Below, piece by piece: positions 1 to 9,077 of a DNA stretch of 64,000 nt. A program made the position numbers and the translations under genes. Position 1 is the first letter of the stretch, and the number at the start of each line of letters is the position of its first letter. The stretch spans positions 17,087 to 81,086 of the forward strand of contig JAYTVC010000027.1 of assembly GCA_043744215.1 (NCBI GenBank). The letters are read 5' to 3'. The stretch comes from JBEEJL01 sp043744215 (GTDB lineage Bacteria; Pseudomonadota; Gammaproteobacteria; Burkholderiales; JBEEJL01). The notes beneath the pieces were generated by a model that was not told the origin of the DNA, did not search any database, and saw only the letters and a list, made by a program, of their open reading frames with translations.

Positions 1-1275
1 CTCGCGCCGGAGATTGCATCGTGTCGCGCCGGGCAGTTGAACGCAAAAAAGATTGCGGGCCTCAAAACCATTGTCCGCCTGGGCACTGACAAAACGCCGG
101 GCATGATGAACTTCGACGAGTTACTTGCTCCCGCGAACGAAGCCGAATTGCATGCGCTCGCTGCGTTGGGCGCGCAGTTGCAATTCGATGACGCGATCAA
201 TATCCAGTTCACGTCCGGCACCACGGGACAGCCAAAGGGCGCGACGCTTACCCACCATAATATTTTGAACAACGGTTTTTTTATCGGTGAAGCGATGAAG
301 CTCACCGAGCAGGACCGCTTGTGCATTCCCGTGCCGCTATATCATTGCTTCGGCATGGTGCTGGGCAATCTTGCCTGCGTCACCCACGGCGCGGCGATGA
401 TTTACCCCGACGGCGGCTTCGATGCAAAAAGTGTTTTGGAAACCGTGCAGGCGGAACGCTGCACCGCGCTGCACGGCGTGCCGACCATGTTCATCGCCGT
501 GCTCGACCATCCCGATTTTAAGCAATACGATTTGTCGCCATTGCGCACCGGCATCATGGCCGGCTCGCCCTGCCCTATTGAAGTGATGAAGCGCGTGATC
601 GCGGAAATGCACATGCAGCAAGTGACCATCGCTTACGGCATGACGGAAACCTCGCCGGTGAGTTTTCAGAGTTCCGTCGAAGACAGCGTGGCTCACCGCG
701 TGTCTACCGTCGGCCGCATTCAGCCGCATATCGAAGTGAAGGTCGTCGATGCCGACGGAAAAATCGTCGCGCGCGGCGAAAAAGGCGAGCTGCTGACGCG
801 CGGCTATTGCGTCATGCTCGGCTATTGGAACGACGCGGAGAAAACCGCCGAGGCCATCGATGCCGCCGGCTGGATGCACACGGGCGATCTGGCGACGATT
901 GACGCTGAGGGTTTCTGCAATATCGTTGGCCGCTCAAAAGATATGGTGATTCGCGGCGGCGAAAATGTATACCCGCGCGAAGTCGAAGAATTTTTGTACC
1001 GCCATCCCAAAATTCAGGACGTGCAATGCGTCGGTGTGCCTGATGCAAAATACGGCGAAGAGCTTTGCGCCTGCGTCATTCTGCGCGCGGGCATGCAAGC
1101 GAGCGAAGAGGAAATCCGCGAATTTTGCCGTAATGAAATTGCCCATTATAAAATTCCCCGTTACGTAAAATTTGTATCTGCGTTTCCAATGACCATCACC
1201 GGCAAAATACAAAAATTTATTTTGCGTGATGAGATGGCCAATGCGCTGGGGTTGAAAGAACAAAAAACCGCTTAA
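1..1275 (+). CDS. Acyl-CoA synthetase (AMP-dependent), 5' end outside window
   Basis: This activates a carboxylic acid to its CoA thioester through an acyl-adenylate. The reading frame is open from base 1, so the N-terminal part lies outside the window. The adenylate-forming motifs are visible: FTSGTTGQPKG at about bases 208-240, YGMTET near 634-651, the HTGDL and GRSKDMVIRGGENVYP hinge region near 880-975, and the C-terminal TGKIQK lysine motif near 1198-1215. The closest family appears to be ACSF2-like medium/branched-chain acyl-CoA synthetases; the substrate cannot be read. It lies near CoA-ester catabolic genes, so a fatty or branched-chain acid is a reasonable inference. It converges on the next gene. 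Confidence 0.9.
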   Translation, partial: LAPEIASCRAGQLNAKKIAGLKTIVRLGTDKTPGMMNFDELLAPANEAELHALAALGAQLQFDDAINIQFTSGTTGQPKGATLTHHNILNNGFFIGEAMKLTEQDRLCIPVPLYHCFGMVLGNLACVTHGAAMIYPDGGFDAKSVLETVQAERCTALHGVPTMFIAVLDHPDFKQYDLSPLRTGIMAGSPCPIEVMKRVIAEMHMQQVTIAYGMTETSPVSFQSSVEDSVAHRVSTVGRIQPHIEVKVVDADGKIVARGEKGELLTRGYCVMLGYWNDAEKTAEAIDAAGWMHTGDLATIDAEGFCNIVGRSKDMVIRGGENVYPREVEEFLYRHPKIQDVQCVGVPDAKYGEELCACVILRAGMQASEEEIREFCRNEIAHYKIPRYVKFVSAFPMTITGKIQKFILRDEMANALGLKEQKTA

Positions 1276-1291
1276 GTTTATATATAAAATA

Positions 1292-1314
1292 ATTCAATAT
1301 AATCAATTAGTTAC
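1292..1314. repeat. AT-rich junction element, copy 1
   Basis: The core ATTCAATATAATCAATTAG lies between the 3' ends of two convergent genes. It is one of about 15 copies of the same element in the window. It cannot be a promoter for either neighbour. Confidence 0.6.
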
Positions 1315-1326
1315 AGTTATCCTCGA

Positions 1327-2817
1327 TTATCTCATGCTGAGCGTTTCGCGCTTCCACATCGGATCTTGCCAACGCTGAAACGCGCCGAGTATGGTCGGAT
1401 CGGATGCCTGGCGCACAGTCGCAAGTGTGTCCAGGTTGACGAGTTCAAAACTGCGTTTGTATTTACCTTCCGCGCGGGCTTCACGCACCACCAGCATTTG
1501 TTTTCCGCCGGGCACCCAGCCGGCAAATTCTGCGTAACCGATGTCTGGGCTCAAGGCTGCGGGCGGCAGTATGCTGATACTCCAGGTTTGGTCATTTTTG
1601 CTAAATACCCAAAGCTCGCGCCAGCTTTCGGTATGTTGAACAGCGACGGTCAGCGCAGTAGATTCACGGTTAGCGGTAACCGAATTAGCCCACACGACGC
1701 CGTAGGTACATCGCTTCGCCAACGGTTTTGCTTCGCTGTTTTTATCCTGTACTGGCGCGACCAATGCGACGCATGTTTCGCCCGGTTCTCCTGCGGCGGT
1801 GACAATCAGCGGTTGTTTTTTATTGCCATTCGACACTACCAATTTCGGTGCGGCGGCCCAGCGTGAGGCGCTGGTGCGCATGATGGCATCATCGAACAGC
1901 GGCAGATCGTCGTCGGGCAATTCGGTTTTGCCGATGCTCGCCAATTCTGCCACGGCGCGGTTGCCGGCGAAATCTGCCGCTTCTCCTTTGCGGGTGCGCT
2001 GAAACGCGAGGCTGGCCCACACGCTTGCACGCTGCATCAACACCCGGTTTTTCAAATATGCCGGCAGCTTTGACGCATTGGCGCGGTCGAGTATTTCTGC
2101 ACGCCATTCGTTGAAGCGATGGCGGTCGGTTACGCTCAGGACCGGGTCTACGCACTGATCGTTTGTCAAACCCAGGGCCGCGCGGGCGCGCTGTTCCGGG
2201 TTCGATTTCATCGACAACACCTGGCGAAACGCTTCGCCGTCGTAACAAATCTGCATGCGGCCATCGCGTTCGTACGTATTGAAGTGAATACCGTAGCCTT
2301 TGGCCACATCAAGGTGCGCGGCTAAGGTCGCGGCGGCAACTTTACTTTGCGGCGTAGCGGAGGACGCGCGCCGCGCCAGGCGATCAGCAAATCCGCCTAA
2401 CGCATCCAATGCCTCGATGCCCTGCTCGCCATTGAGCACATCAGCCGGCGCAGCTTTGAGAAACGCCGCGACAGTGCCGATGCCCATCGCCTCCGCGCCC
2501 GGTGTGTCGCGCACAAATCTGGCGACACCCAACAGATCATTCGCGTCGCTCGCCGCCAAATCGCTGCGGCGCACTTGTGCTGCGCGGATGAAGCCGCCGC
2601 GTTCGCGCTTGTGATCCCACACTTGCAAATAGTCCATGCGTTCGCCGCGCACTTCCAACACTTCACCTTGCCACAGCATAGCCTGCTGCTGTGCCGAGTC
2701 GCGCGGCGCGGCGCGCAACGCGGCCTGGTCTTGAATGACCATCGCGGACGATAAACCGGCGGCGCCCGCCACAGTTGAAAACGCGCCGCTTAACAAAATA
2801 ACGAGTGTGCGTAACAT
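1327..2817 (-). CDS. Exported protein with N-terminal SH3-like region, function unknown
   Basis: The 496-residue product begins with a signal peptide (hydrophobic residues 3-20, cleavage probably after AGAAG). Residues about 25-85 look like a bacterial SH3 domain (ALRAAPRDSAQ, then LEVRGERMDYLQVWD and GGFIRAAQVR). The C-terminal 200 residues contain strands such as WVPGGKQMLVV and LWVFSKNDQTW that resemble beta-propeller repeats. No enzyme motif was recognised. It starts 36 bases after the stop of the band-7 gene on the same strand, so the two are probably co-transcribed and may both act at the cell envelope. The assignment as a real gene is firm; the function is unknown. Confidence 0.75.
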   Translation of the reverse strand: MLRTLVILLSGAFSTVAGAAGLSSAMVIQDQAALRAAPRDSAQQQAMLWQGEVLEVRGERMDYLQVWDHKRERGGFIRAAQVRRSDLAASDANDLLGVARFVRDTPGAEAMGIGTVAAFLKAAPADVLNGEQGIEALDALGGFADRLARRASSATPQSKVAAATLAAHLDVAKGYGIHFNTYERDGRMQICYDGEAFRQVLSMKSNPEQRARAALGLTNDQCVDPVLSVTDRHRFNEWRAEILDRANASKLPAYLKNRVLMQRASVWASLAFQRTRKGEAADFAGNRAVAELASIGKTELPDDDLPLFDDAIMRTSASRWAAAPKLVVSNGNKKQPLIVTAAGEPGETCVALVAPVQDKNSEAKPLAKRCTYGVVWANSVTANRESTALTVAVQHTESWRELWVFSKNDQTWSISILPPAALSPDIGYAEFAGWVPGGKQMLVVREARAEGKYKRSFELVNLDTLATVRQASDPTILGAFQRWQDPMWKRETLSMR

Positions 2818-2830
2818 GATTGATATCCTT

Positions 2831-2855
2831 ATATAAGTATATGATTATATTGATT
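2831..2855. repeat. AT-rich junction element, copy 2
   Basis: The core TATGATTATATTGATT lies in the 36-base gap between two minus-strand genes. It overlaps the TAA stop of the upstream band-7 gene and precedes the start of the SH3-like gene. Confidence 0.6.
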
Positions 2856-4134
2856 ATTCTTGCTCTTCGGCGGGCTGCGCTGAAGATGTGCGGCGCTGTT
2901 TTTTTCCCCCGAGCAAAGCGTCGCCGAGAAAACCGCCGTCCGTATTGGGTGGCGCGAGAATCACTTGAATCTTGTCTGACAATTTGTCAGCCAAGGTTTT
3001 TTGAATCAGCAACGGATGCTTGGTGACCAGTGCGCCTTCCCGTTCCATTTGCTCCGAATTCGTGCGGCCCACTTTGTCGAGGCGATACACTTCAGCGTCG
3101 GCGAGTTTTTGCCGCGCCTCCGCTTCACCGCCGGCTTCGATGCGCCGTGCCTGGGCACTGCCCTCCGCCGCTTTGATACGCGCGCCTTTCTCCGCTTCTG
3201 CTTCTAATACGCGTTGCTCAATCTGGCGTTGTTTGAATGGCAACACATGCTTCATGGCTTCTTCCTGTCCCTTTGCGGCGATAATTTGTTCGCGGGCTGC
3301 GGCTTCGGCGGCCATTTCGCGTTTAACCTTTTCTGCTTCGCCATCGAGCGCCGTTTCCTTCACGCGCTTGTCTTTCAATTCCAATGTGTAGCGCATTTTT
3401 TCCGATGCCAGCTCTTCGGCCAGCAAGGTGTCCATGCCGCGACGGTAATCAGCAGGTAAATCCACCTTGCCCATTTGCACGCTGCGCAGCAGAATGCCGT
3501 CGGCGGCAAACTTCGCCAATAATTCGGCTTCGAGCATCTTTTGAATATCGCCGCGTTTGGTAGAAAATATTTCTCGCACCGTGTAACGGGCAAATATTTT
3601 GTAGATCACGCCCTGCACGGCCGGTGCGACGACTTCCGCGCCGATGTCATCGGGCAAGCTTTTGTAGATGGTCGATACGCGCGCTGGATCGAGCGCATAA
3701 CGCACCGTCAAATCGACACCCAACGACAAACCCTCAAGCGATTGCAGTGGTGCCGTGCCGGTGGCCTGAATCATTTCTTGCGGGTGATAAACCTGATCGC
3801 GCAGCGAGTAGATTTGCATCTGGTGCAAACCGGGCAGCACAAACACATTACTGTCTTTCCATTCGCTCACATCGCCGGTTAATTGGTTCACCCGGACGCC
3901 CACTTCGCCCCGGCCAATGGTTTTAATGGGAGGATATTTCACCAGCATATAACCTGCGCCGCCCAAAATAACAGCGGCACTGGCGAGCACGATAAACCTG
4001 CGCGATATTTTCAGTGTGCGCGCTGCACCGAATGCGGCAGCACCTTGATGGCCAGCGAGGGACGCGGATTTTGAAAAAAGACTGCGCATCGATTCAGCAA
4101 TAGTGGTCATATGGGCTTTCAGTTTTTCGTTCAT
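2854..4134 (-). CDS. Membrane-anchored band 7 / SPFH domain protein
   Basis: This is a 426-residue SPFH (stomatin/prohibitin/flotillin/HflK) family protein. A soluble N-terminal stretch of about 45 residues is followed by one transmembrane segment (RRFIVLASAAVILGGAGYM, about 45-65), then the band-7 domain (IGRGEVGVRVN onward) and a long alanine/glutamate-rich helical region (about 250-370: EAEKVKREMAAEAAAREQ, EAEAEKGARIKAAEG) that should form a coiled coil for oligomerisation. Family members build ring scaffolds in membranes and often regulate proteases or local lipid composition. The partner here may be the SH3-like protein encoded next. It is divergent from the response regulator, with a 223-base gap that must hold both promoters. 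Confidence 0.85.
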   Translation of the reverse strand: MNEKLKAHMTTIAESMRSLFSKSASLAGHQGAAAFGAARTLKISRRFIVLASAAVILGGAGYMLVKYPPIKTIGRGEVGVRVNQLTGDVSEWKDSNVFVLPGLHQMQIYSLRDQVYHPQEMIQATGTAPLQSLEGLSLGVDLTVRYALDPARVSTIYKSLPDDIGAEVVAPAVQGVIYKIFARYTVREIFSTKRGDIQKMLEAELLAKFAADGILLRSVQMGKVDLPADYRRGMDTLLAEELASEKMRYTLELKDKRVKETALDGEAEKVKREMAAEAAAREQIIAAKGQEEAMKHVLPFKQRQIEQRVLEAEAEKGARIKAAEGSAQARRIEAGGEAEARQKLADAEVYRLDKVGRTNSEQMEREGALVTKHPLLIQKTLADKLSDKIQVILAPPNTDGGFLGDALLGGKKQRRTSSAQPAEEQE

Positions 4135-4357
4135 GATATTTTCTCCTTGGTTAGTGAAATGAAACGCTTGCGGAAGATTTTTCTGCGTCGGTGTTTCTGG
4201 AGTCCATTCTTCCCAATCGTCGCGGAAGGCTCAAGACGGGCGCAGGGCAGGATTCTTCATTCGTCTGCAGGAAACTTCCCACCCCGGAAGAAAAACTCAC
4301 ACCGCCCGGCCCGCAGGTCGGCGATAATCACCCAAGCCCTATGAGAATGGAACCGCC

Positions 4358-5059
4358 ATGACCCGCATTGCCGTGATTGAAGACGACATACCGACGAGTA
4401 ACCAGTTGGCCGGATGGATCCGCACCGCCAAACCCGACATTGAAATTGACCAATGGTTTAACCGCGACGACGCGGAAGCGGCATTGAAAGCCAAAACCTA
4501 TGCTGTCGTCGTATTGGATATTGAACTGGGGCGGGAGCGACACGCAGGGGTAGCGCTGATCAACGAAATTAACAAACTGCATCAAGGCACGCCAGTGTTG
4601 GTAGTGTCGGCCATGCCCGCTGCCATTTACCGCAGCATCATGAAAGCCCTCGATGCCTGGGATTATTTGCAGAAGACGACATTTGAAGAAGCCGAGTTCG
4701 TCGATACATTTCTGGATATTTTGCGCGCCGCCAAAAGCAAACGCAGCGAAGAGCAAGTGGGTGCGCAAGCCAGCAGCGACAATGAACTATCCCTCGACCC
4801 CCTTTGGCAGCGTACACCCACATGGCGCAGCAAGCGCATCAATTTGCCTCTGACCGCCCAGCGCATTCTCGCCACACTGCACCAGAAAAAAGGACAAGTC
4901 GTTTCCTACGAAGAGTTGTTCGAGGTCGTAAAAAGCGGCCGCAACCGCGACAACGTACGCAAACACGTGAGCACTATCCGCGATGCTTTTCGTGAAATCG
5001 ATCCCGCTTTCGATAGCATCGAAAATGTGCCCATGCGTGGTTTTCGCTGGGTTGCTTGA
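4358..5059 (+). CDS. Two-component response regulator, OmpR-like
   Basis: The 233-residue product has an N-terminal receiver domain with the acidic pocket E8/D9/D10, phosphoacceptor D54 (VVLDIELG), S84 and K106 (DYLQK), all in the expected order. A linker at about 125-145 leads to a winged-helix DNA-binding domain of the trans_reg_C type (PLTAQRILATL, YEELFEVV, RDNVRKHVSTIRDAF, MRGFRWVA). It lies 19 bases upstream of a sensor kinase gene, which is almost certainly its partner. The divergent band-7/SH3 pair is a plausible target because the two units share the 4135-4357 intergenic region, but this is inference. Confidence 0.93.
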   Translation: MTRIAVIEDDIPTSNQLAGWIRTAKPDIEIDQWFNRDDAEAALKAKTYAVVVLDIELGRERHAGVALINEINKLHQGTPVLVVSAMPAAIYRSIMKALDAWDYLQKTTFEEAEFVDTFLDILRAAKSKRSEEQVGAQASSDNELSLDPLWQRTPTWRSKRINLPLTAQRILATLHQKKGQVVSYEELFEVVKSGRNRDNVRKHVSTIRDAFREIDPAFDSIENVPMRGFRWVA

Positions 5060-5078
5060 TTGGATTGAATAATTAAAA

Positions 5079-7169
5079 ATGAACATTCCTTCCCTCGCAA
5101 TACCGAAACTGGGCCTGGCGTCATTTCGTCGACGCCTGCTTTTTCGAGGCGCATTTCTGTTGCTGATTCTGGCTACGGTAGCGCTGGCCCTCATGCTGCT
5201 CACCGAAGAAAAACAGCGCAGCTACGACAACTATCGGCTGGGCTTCAAAAAAACCCAGTCGGAAATTATTGCCAAGTTGCGTCACCCCTCCGGACAACTG
5301 GCGTTGTTGAATCCCGGACAGCCGCGCACCGCCGACGGGACCTTGCGGCCATTGGTGCTGCCCTATGCCGCCCTCGATTTCGACGACCAACACAAGGCTC
5401 AACAAGCGGTGGAAACGGCCAGTTGCTCGGCGCAATATCCCGACGGCAGTTCGTTATGTGTGGCCATTGGCAACAACCCTTATGCTGGCGGTTTCATTTA
5501 TTTGGTTGGCAGTTATCCTGGCGGCAATCTTGTTGCGCGCGAGCGCGGGGCGATGAACATGGAATTATTTCATCGCGCCCGCGTGACTTTGACCATGCGC
5601 GGTCAAACGACACAATGGATTGCACCGTTTGAAGACCAGACCGATCCGGGTTCCAGCACGGTGCGCGGGCGGCTCACCGGCTTTGCCAACATTGGCCCTG
5701 TGCTGCCGCTCGAAGCCAAACCGCTGAAAGATTTTCGCGGCTGGCTGTGGCAGAGCGGCCAGTGCGCCGACGATATTCATGCGGAAGACGATTGCCTGAA
5801 ACGCACATTCTTTTCCGTGCGTTTGCCGGTGGAAATTTTTCGCGAGGCGCTATTTCAAAAACCGCGCCCGATTTGGCCGCCTGCGGATCTCGAACAGATC
5901 GGCGTGCGTTTTGAAATGCTGGCACCTGGCGATGTCGCTCCCTTATTCGACAGCAATGCGGCCGGCGCCATGCCCCCGCTTTCACTGAATGATTTGGCGC
6001 ATACATTATCGCCCGGCGAAGTATTGCAAGTAGGAAAGGAAGGGCTGAACGGGCCTCCACTATTGCATCTCAAGGGCGCGGAAGACCGCGCGGATGTGTC
6101 GTCGCCCTGGCTTGAGCGCTTAATCCGCAAACTGCCGGTAAACGGCCATACGGCGCAAATCAAAGAAAGCGAAATCATCCGCACGGCCATCGGCAATTAC
6201 AAAGTCACGCTCAGCGGCGAACTTCGCAGCCTCGATCGCGCCATCAGTGCCGTGGCTACGCGACTATCGTGGTTCGTGGCCGCCATGCTCGGTGCCATTG
6301 CGCTGGCGTGGCTGGTGATCGAGTTAGGGTTGATTCGCCGCATTGCAGTGCTTACCAGACGTGCTGCTGCTGTGTCGTACAACGTGCAAGGCCAGCAAGC
6401 CGAGCGCAACATTGGCGAGCTTGACGTGTCTGACCTGCGCGGGTCGGATGAGTTGGGCATTCTCGCCGGCAGCCTTGCCGATTTGCTGAAGCGGGTGAAA
6501 GACGATGTGCGCCGCGAACACATCCGTGCGCAACAGGAACGCGACATGTGGCACGCCGTTGGCCATGAAATCATGTCGCCGCTGCAATCGCTGATGGTGC
6601 TGCACCCGCAGCCTGGCGACCAAAGCCATCGCTACGTTCAACGCATGCAGCAAGCGGTAAGAGTGCTGTACGGCACCGCCTCACCGAGCGAGGCGCTGGA
6701 AGCGGCAACCCTGACATTGGGCACCGTTGATTTAAATGAATTCCTCATGAATGTTGCCAACAACGCCCATTTCGCCGGCTTGGAAAACGTGGTGTATCAG
6801 GAAACATCCGCCGTAGTGAAAGTGCGCGCCGACGAATTTCCACTTGAAGATGTCGTGACACATATTTTACGCAACGCGGACCGATTCCGTGATGTCGGTT
6901 CGCCCATCACCATTACCGTTCAACCAGGCGAAACGACTGTCACCGTCGCGATTCACAACCGCGGCAAGGGCATCGATCCGGCACAGTTGAACAGGATTTT
7001 TGAATATGGCGTGACGGACGACATCGCCATGTCCGCGGCTGCAACCGAACATCGCGGCCAGGGGCTATTCGTGGTCAAAACCTATATGGCGAAGATGGAC
7101 GGCACGGTGACTGCCAACAACTCAGAAGACGGCGTGACGTTTGCCTTGACGTTGCAAAGGGCCACGTAG
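5079..7169 (+). CDS. Membrane sensor histidine kinase
   Basis: The 696-residue product has a first transmembrane segment at about 23-41, a very large extracytoplasmic region of about 350 residues, and a second transmembrane segment at about 395-415. A HAMP-like linker leads to the phosphoacceptor H496 in HEIMSPLQ. The ATPase part has an N-box (ILRNADRF), a G1 box (GKGIDP) and a G2 box (GQGLFVVK). The sensing domain matches nothing I recognise. The kinase follows the response regulator gene closely. The H-box reads HEIMSP rather than the common HELRTP, which places it in a less common kinase subgroup. Confidence 0.92.
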   Translation: MNIPSLAIPKLGLASFRRRLLFRGAFLLLILATVALALMLLTEEKQRSYDNYRLGFKKTQSEIIAKLRHPSGQLALLNPGQPRTADGTLRPLVLPYAALDFDDQHKAQQAVETASCSAQYPDGSSLCVAIGNNPYAGGFIYLVGSYPGGNLVARERGAMNMELFHRARVTLTMRGQTTQWIAPFEDQTDPGSSTVRGRLTGFANIGPVLPLEAKPLKDFRGWLWQSGQCADDIHAEDDCLKRTFFSVRLPVEIFREALFQKPRPIWPPADLEQIGVRFEMLAPGDVAPLFDSNAAGAMPPLSLNDLAHTLSPGEVLQVGKEGLNGPPLLHLKGAEDRADVSSPWLERLIRKLPVNGHTAQIKESEIIRTAIGNYKVTLSGELRSLDRAISAVATRLSWFVAAMLGAIALAWLVIELGLIRRIAVLTRRAAAVSYNVQGQQAERNIGELDVSDLRGSDELGILAGSLADLLKRVKDDVRREHIRAQQERDMWHAVGHEIMSPLQSLMVLHPQPGDQSHRYVQRMQQAVRVLYGTASPSEALEAATLTLGTVDLNEFLMNVANNAHFAGLENVVYQETSAVVKVRADEFPLEDVVTHILRNADRFRDVGSPITITVQPGETTVTVAIHNRGKGIDPAQLNRIFEYGVTDDIAMSAAATEHRGQGLFVVKTYMAKMDGTVTANNSEDGVTFALTLQRAT

Positions 7170-7187
7170 TCGCACCTCGATAATGGG

Positions 7188-8135
7188 CTAGGCGGCCATC
7201 GCGGGCATAATATTATTGCCGCTAACCTTGACGGCATGGGCCGCCGATAACTCGTTTACCAGCAAATGAGCCAAATCACCTGGCGCGAGCCGGAAAAACT
7301 GCGCATTGGTTTCAGCAAAACACGGCACCTTGGCGAAGCAATCGGCAACGTCATTTTTGCTCATGCTGCCGCGCTCCAGCAGGCGAAAAGTAAACAGGCC
7401 TTTCAGAAAACTTTTTGCACATCTGCGCGGGTCTTGCGCGAAGGCTTGCATGCGTGACTCGGCTCGCGCGATGGCGTCGATCACATCGCTGAACGGCGCG
7501 CCGTGGCCGGGAATGACGATCTCAACTTGCAAAGCGCGAATCGTTTGCAGCGTCGCCAGCGCCGCCTCTATGCCGGGATTGCTGCCGTGTTTTGGCGTGA
7601 TCGCACCAAGCCCGTTTTGCCACAGGGCGTCGCCGCTGATCAGCAGTTTCAATTCTTCGCAATAAAACATCAGCGCGCCTGCGTCGTGGCCCGGCGCGGC
7701 AATGGCGCGCCAGGTCATTGCGCCCCATTGCATTTCATCGCCCGGCGAAATGGTATCGTCGTAATCGAACGGTTCCGCATGCTGGTCGGCGTAATCCAGC
7801 CAAAAAGCCTGGCGGCTCCAGGGTCGGATACCTGCCGCTTCACCGATGGGCACGGCAATCTTGCAGCCGAACGCGCGTTGAATCGCCGCGTTGCCGCCCA
7901 TATGGTCACTGTGGCAATGGGTGTTGATGAGCTGAAAATAATTTTTGTCGTCACTCACTCCCGAATCGCGCAGCATGGCAATGGTTAGGTCGGCATGCGA
8001 ATGGTATCCGGCGTCGATCAAAATATTGTTTGCCGTTTGGTTAATGATAACCTGGTTGCAATTCAACCAGCCACGCACGAGAACTTTGACATGGGGCGCG
8101 ACTTGCGGAAGGGGAATATTGAGCGAAGAGAGCAT
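7188..8135 (-). CDS. Metallo-beta-lactamase-fold hydrolase
   Basis: The 315-residue product has the zinc motif THCHSDH (H73, H75, D77, H78), a later H in PGHDAGAL and another in VIPGHGAPF, all in the order of glyoxalase II-like hydrolases. I chose the ATG at 8135 because a longer frame would begin inside the divergent CoA-transferase gene. The substrate is unknown; thioesters, lactones and glutathione conjugates are usual in the superfamily. It converges on the sensor kinase gene with an 18-base gap and is divergent from the CoA-transferase, with 50 bases between starts. Confidence 0.85.
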   Translation of the reverse strand: MLSSLNIPLPQVAPHVKVLVRGWLNCNQVIINQTANNILIDAGYHSHADLTIAMLRDSGVSDDKNYFQLINTHCHSDHMGGNAAIQRAFGCKIAVPIGEAAGIRPWSRQAFWLDYADQHAEPFDYDDTISPGDEMQWGAMTWRAIAAPGHDAGALMFYCEELKLLISGDALWQNGLGAITPKHGSNPGIEAALATLQTIRALQVEIVIPGHGAPFSDVIDAIARAESRMQAFAQDPRRCAKSFLKGLFTFRLLERGSMSKNDVADCFAKVPCFAETNAQFFRLAPGDLAHLLVNELSAAHAVKVSGNNIMPAMAA

Positions 8136-8185
8136 GCTGAACCGCGAGCCGTTATAATGTTGAATGTGCCAATCAAAATCATAAC

Positions 8186-9034
8186 ATGTCCGCAACCTCG
8201 CCTTTAAACGGCATCACCGTCGTTACGCTCGCATTAAATGTGCCGGGGCCGGTAGCTGCAAAACGCCTGCGTGAAATGGGCGCGCAAATCGTCAAAATCG
8301 AGCCGCCCAGCGGTGATCCGCTATCGATTTACAGTGCGGATTATTACGCGGAGTTACAGCGTGACATCGCGGTTAAAAAAATAAATCTTAAAGAAGCATC
8401 TGGCCGCGCCGAGTTGAATAGCCTGCTCGCGGATACCGATATTTTGCTCACTTCTTACCGCCCTGCTGCTCTCCAAAGACTGCATCTCAATTGGCAACGG
8501 CTGGCAAAAGATTTTCCCGCGTTATCTCAAGTTGCCATTGTCGGCTATCCCCATCCCCGCGAAAATGAAGCGGGCCATGACCTGACGTATCTGGCGAGCG
8601 AAGGATTATTATCACCCTCGCATATGCCGCTTACACTGGTGGCTGACATCGGCGGTGCCGAACGCGCGGTGACGGCTGCGTTGAGTTCACTCATACTCAG
8701 AGGCAAAACCGGCAAAGGCAGTTATCATGAAGTAGCGTTGTCGGATGCCGCCGCTGCCTTCACTTCGCCGTTGAAATTTGGCATGACCAAACCGGGCGCG
8801 CTATTGGGCGGCGGCTTCGCGGGTTACAATATTTATCCATGCAGCGAAGGCCATGTTGCCGTCGCCGCGCTGGAGCCGCACTTCTACGCGCGCTTGCAGG
8901 AGCTGCTCAACGTTCAATTTGCAACGGTGAAAATATTCGCGGAAATATTTTTGACACGCAGTGCAAGCGAATGGGAAGAGTGGGCGAAGCAGCATGATTT
9001 ACCGATTACGCGCCTGCGCGACGATATATTATAA
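8186..9034 (+). CDS. Class III CoA-transferase (CaiB/BaiF family), short form
   Basis: Family members move CoA between carboxylic acids or racemise 2-methylacyl-CoA. The start of the fold is clear (GITVVTLALNVPGPVAAKRLREMGAQIVKIEPPSG cut into several matching blocks), and the catalytic aspartate is expected at D154 in LVADIGGAE, equivalent to the GDFGGG aspartate of alpha-methylacyl-CoA racemases. At 282 residues it is about 80 shorter than typical members. The frame ends exactly where the AT-rich junction element begins, so C-terminal loss is possible. Adjacent SDR and HMG-CoA lyase genes suggest a role in branched-chain acyl-CoA metabolism. Confidence 0.82.
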   Translation: MSATSPLNGITVVTLALNVPGPVAAKRLREMGAQIVKIEPPSGDPLSIYSADYYAELQRDIAVKKINLKEASGRAELNSLLADTDILLTSYRPAALQRLHLNWQRLAKDFPALSQVAIVGYPHPRENEAGHDLTYLASEGLLSPSHMPLTLVADIGGAERAVTAALSSLILRGKTGKGSYHEVALSDAAAAFTSPLKFGMTKPGALLGGGFAGYNIYPCSEGHVAVAALEPHFYARLQELLNVQFATVKIFAEIFLTRSASEWEEWAKQHDLPITRLRDDIL

Positions 9035-9058
9035 CTATTTTATTATAAACAATATTTT
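9031..9058. repeat. AT-rich junction element, variant copy 3
   Basis: The core ATAACTATTTTATTATAAAC overlaps the TAA stop of the CoA-transferase gene and lies about 20 bases before the SDR start. It belongs to the subtype with ATTATAAACAATATT, shared with the copies at 23131 and 24161. Confidence 0.55.
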
Positions 9059-9077
9059 TACTTAACGGAAAAACAAA

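Noticed and set aside
1292..1314. AT-rich element as a general promoter
   Set aside because: This copy and the one at 10915 lie between convergent gene ends, so promoter function cannot explain all copies.
5121..5435. Minus-strand frame opposite the sensor kinase start
   Set aside because: No ribosome site, no domain, and it lies wholly within a well supported gene.
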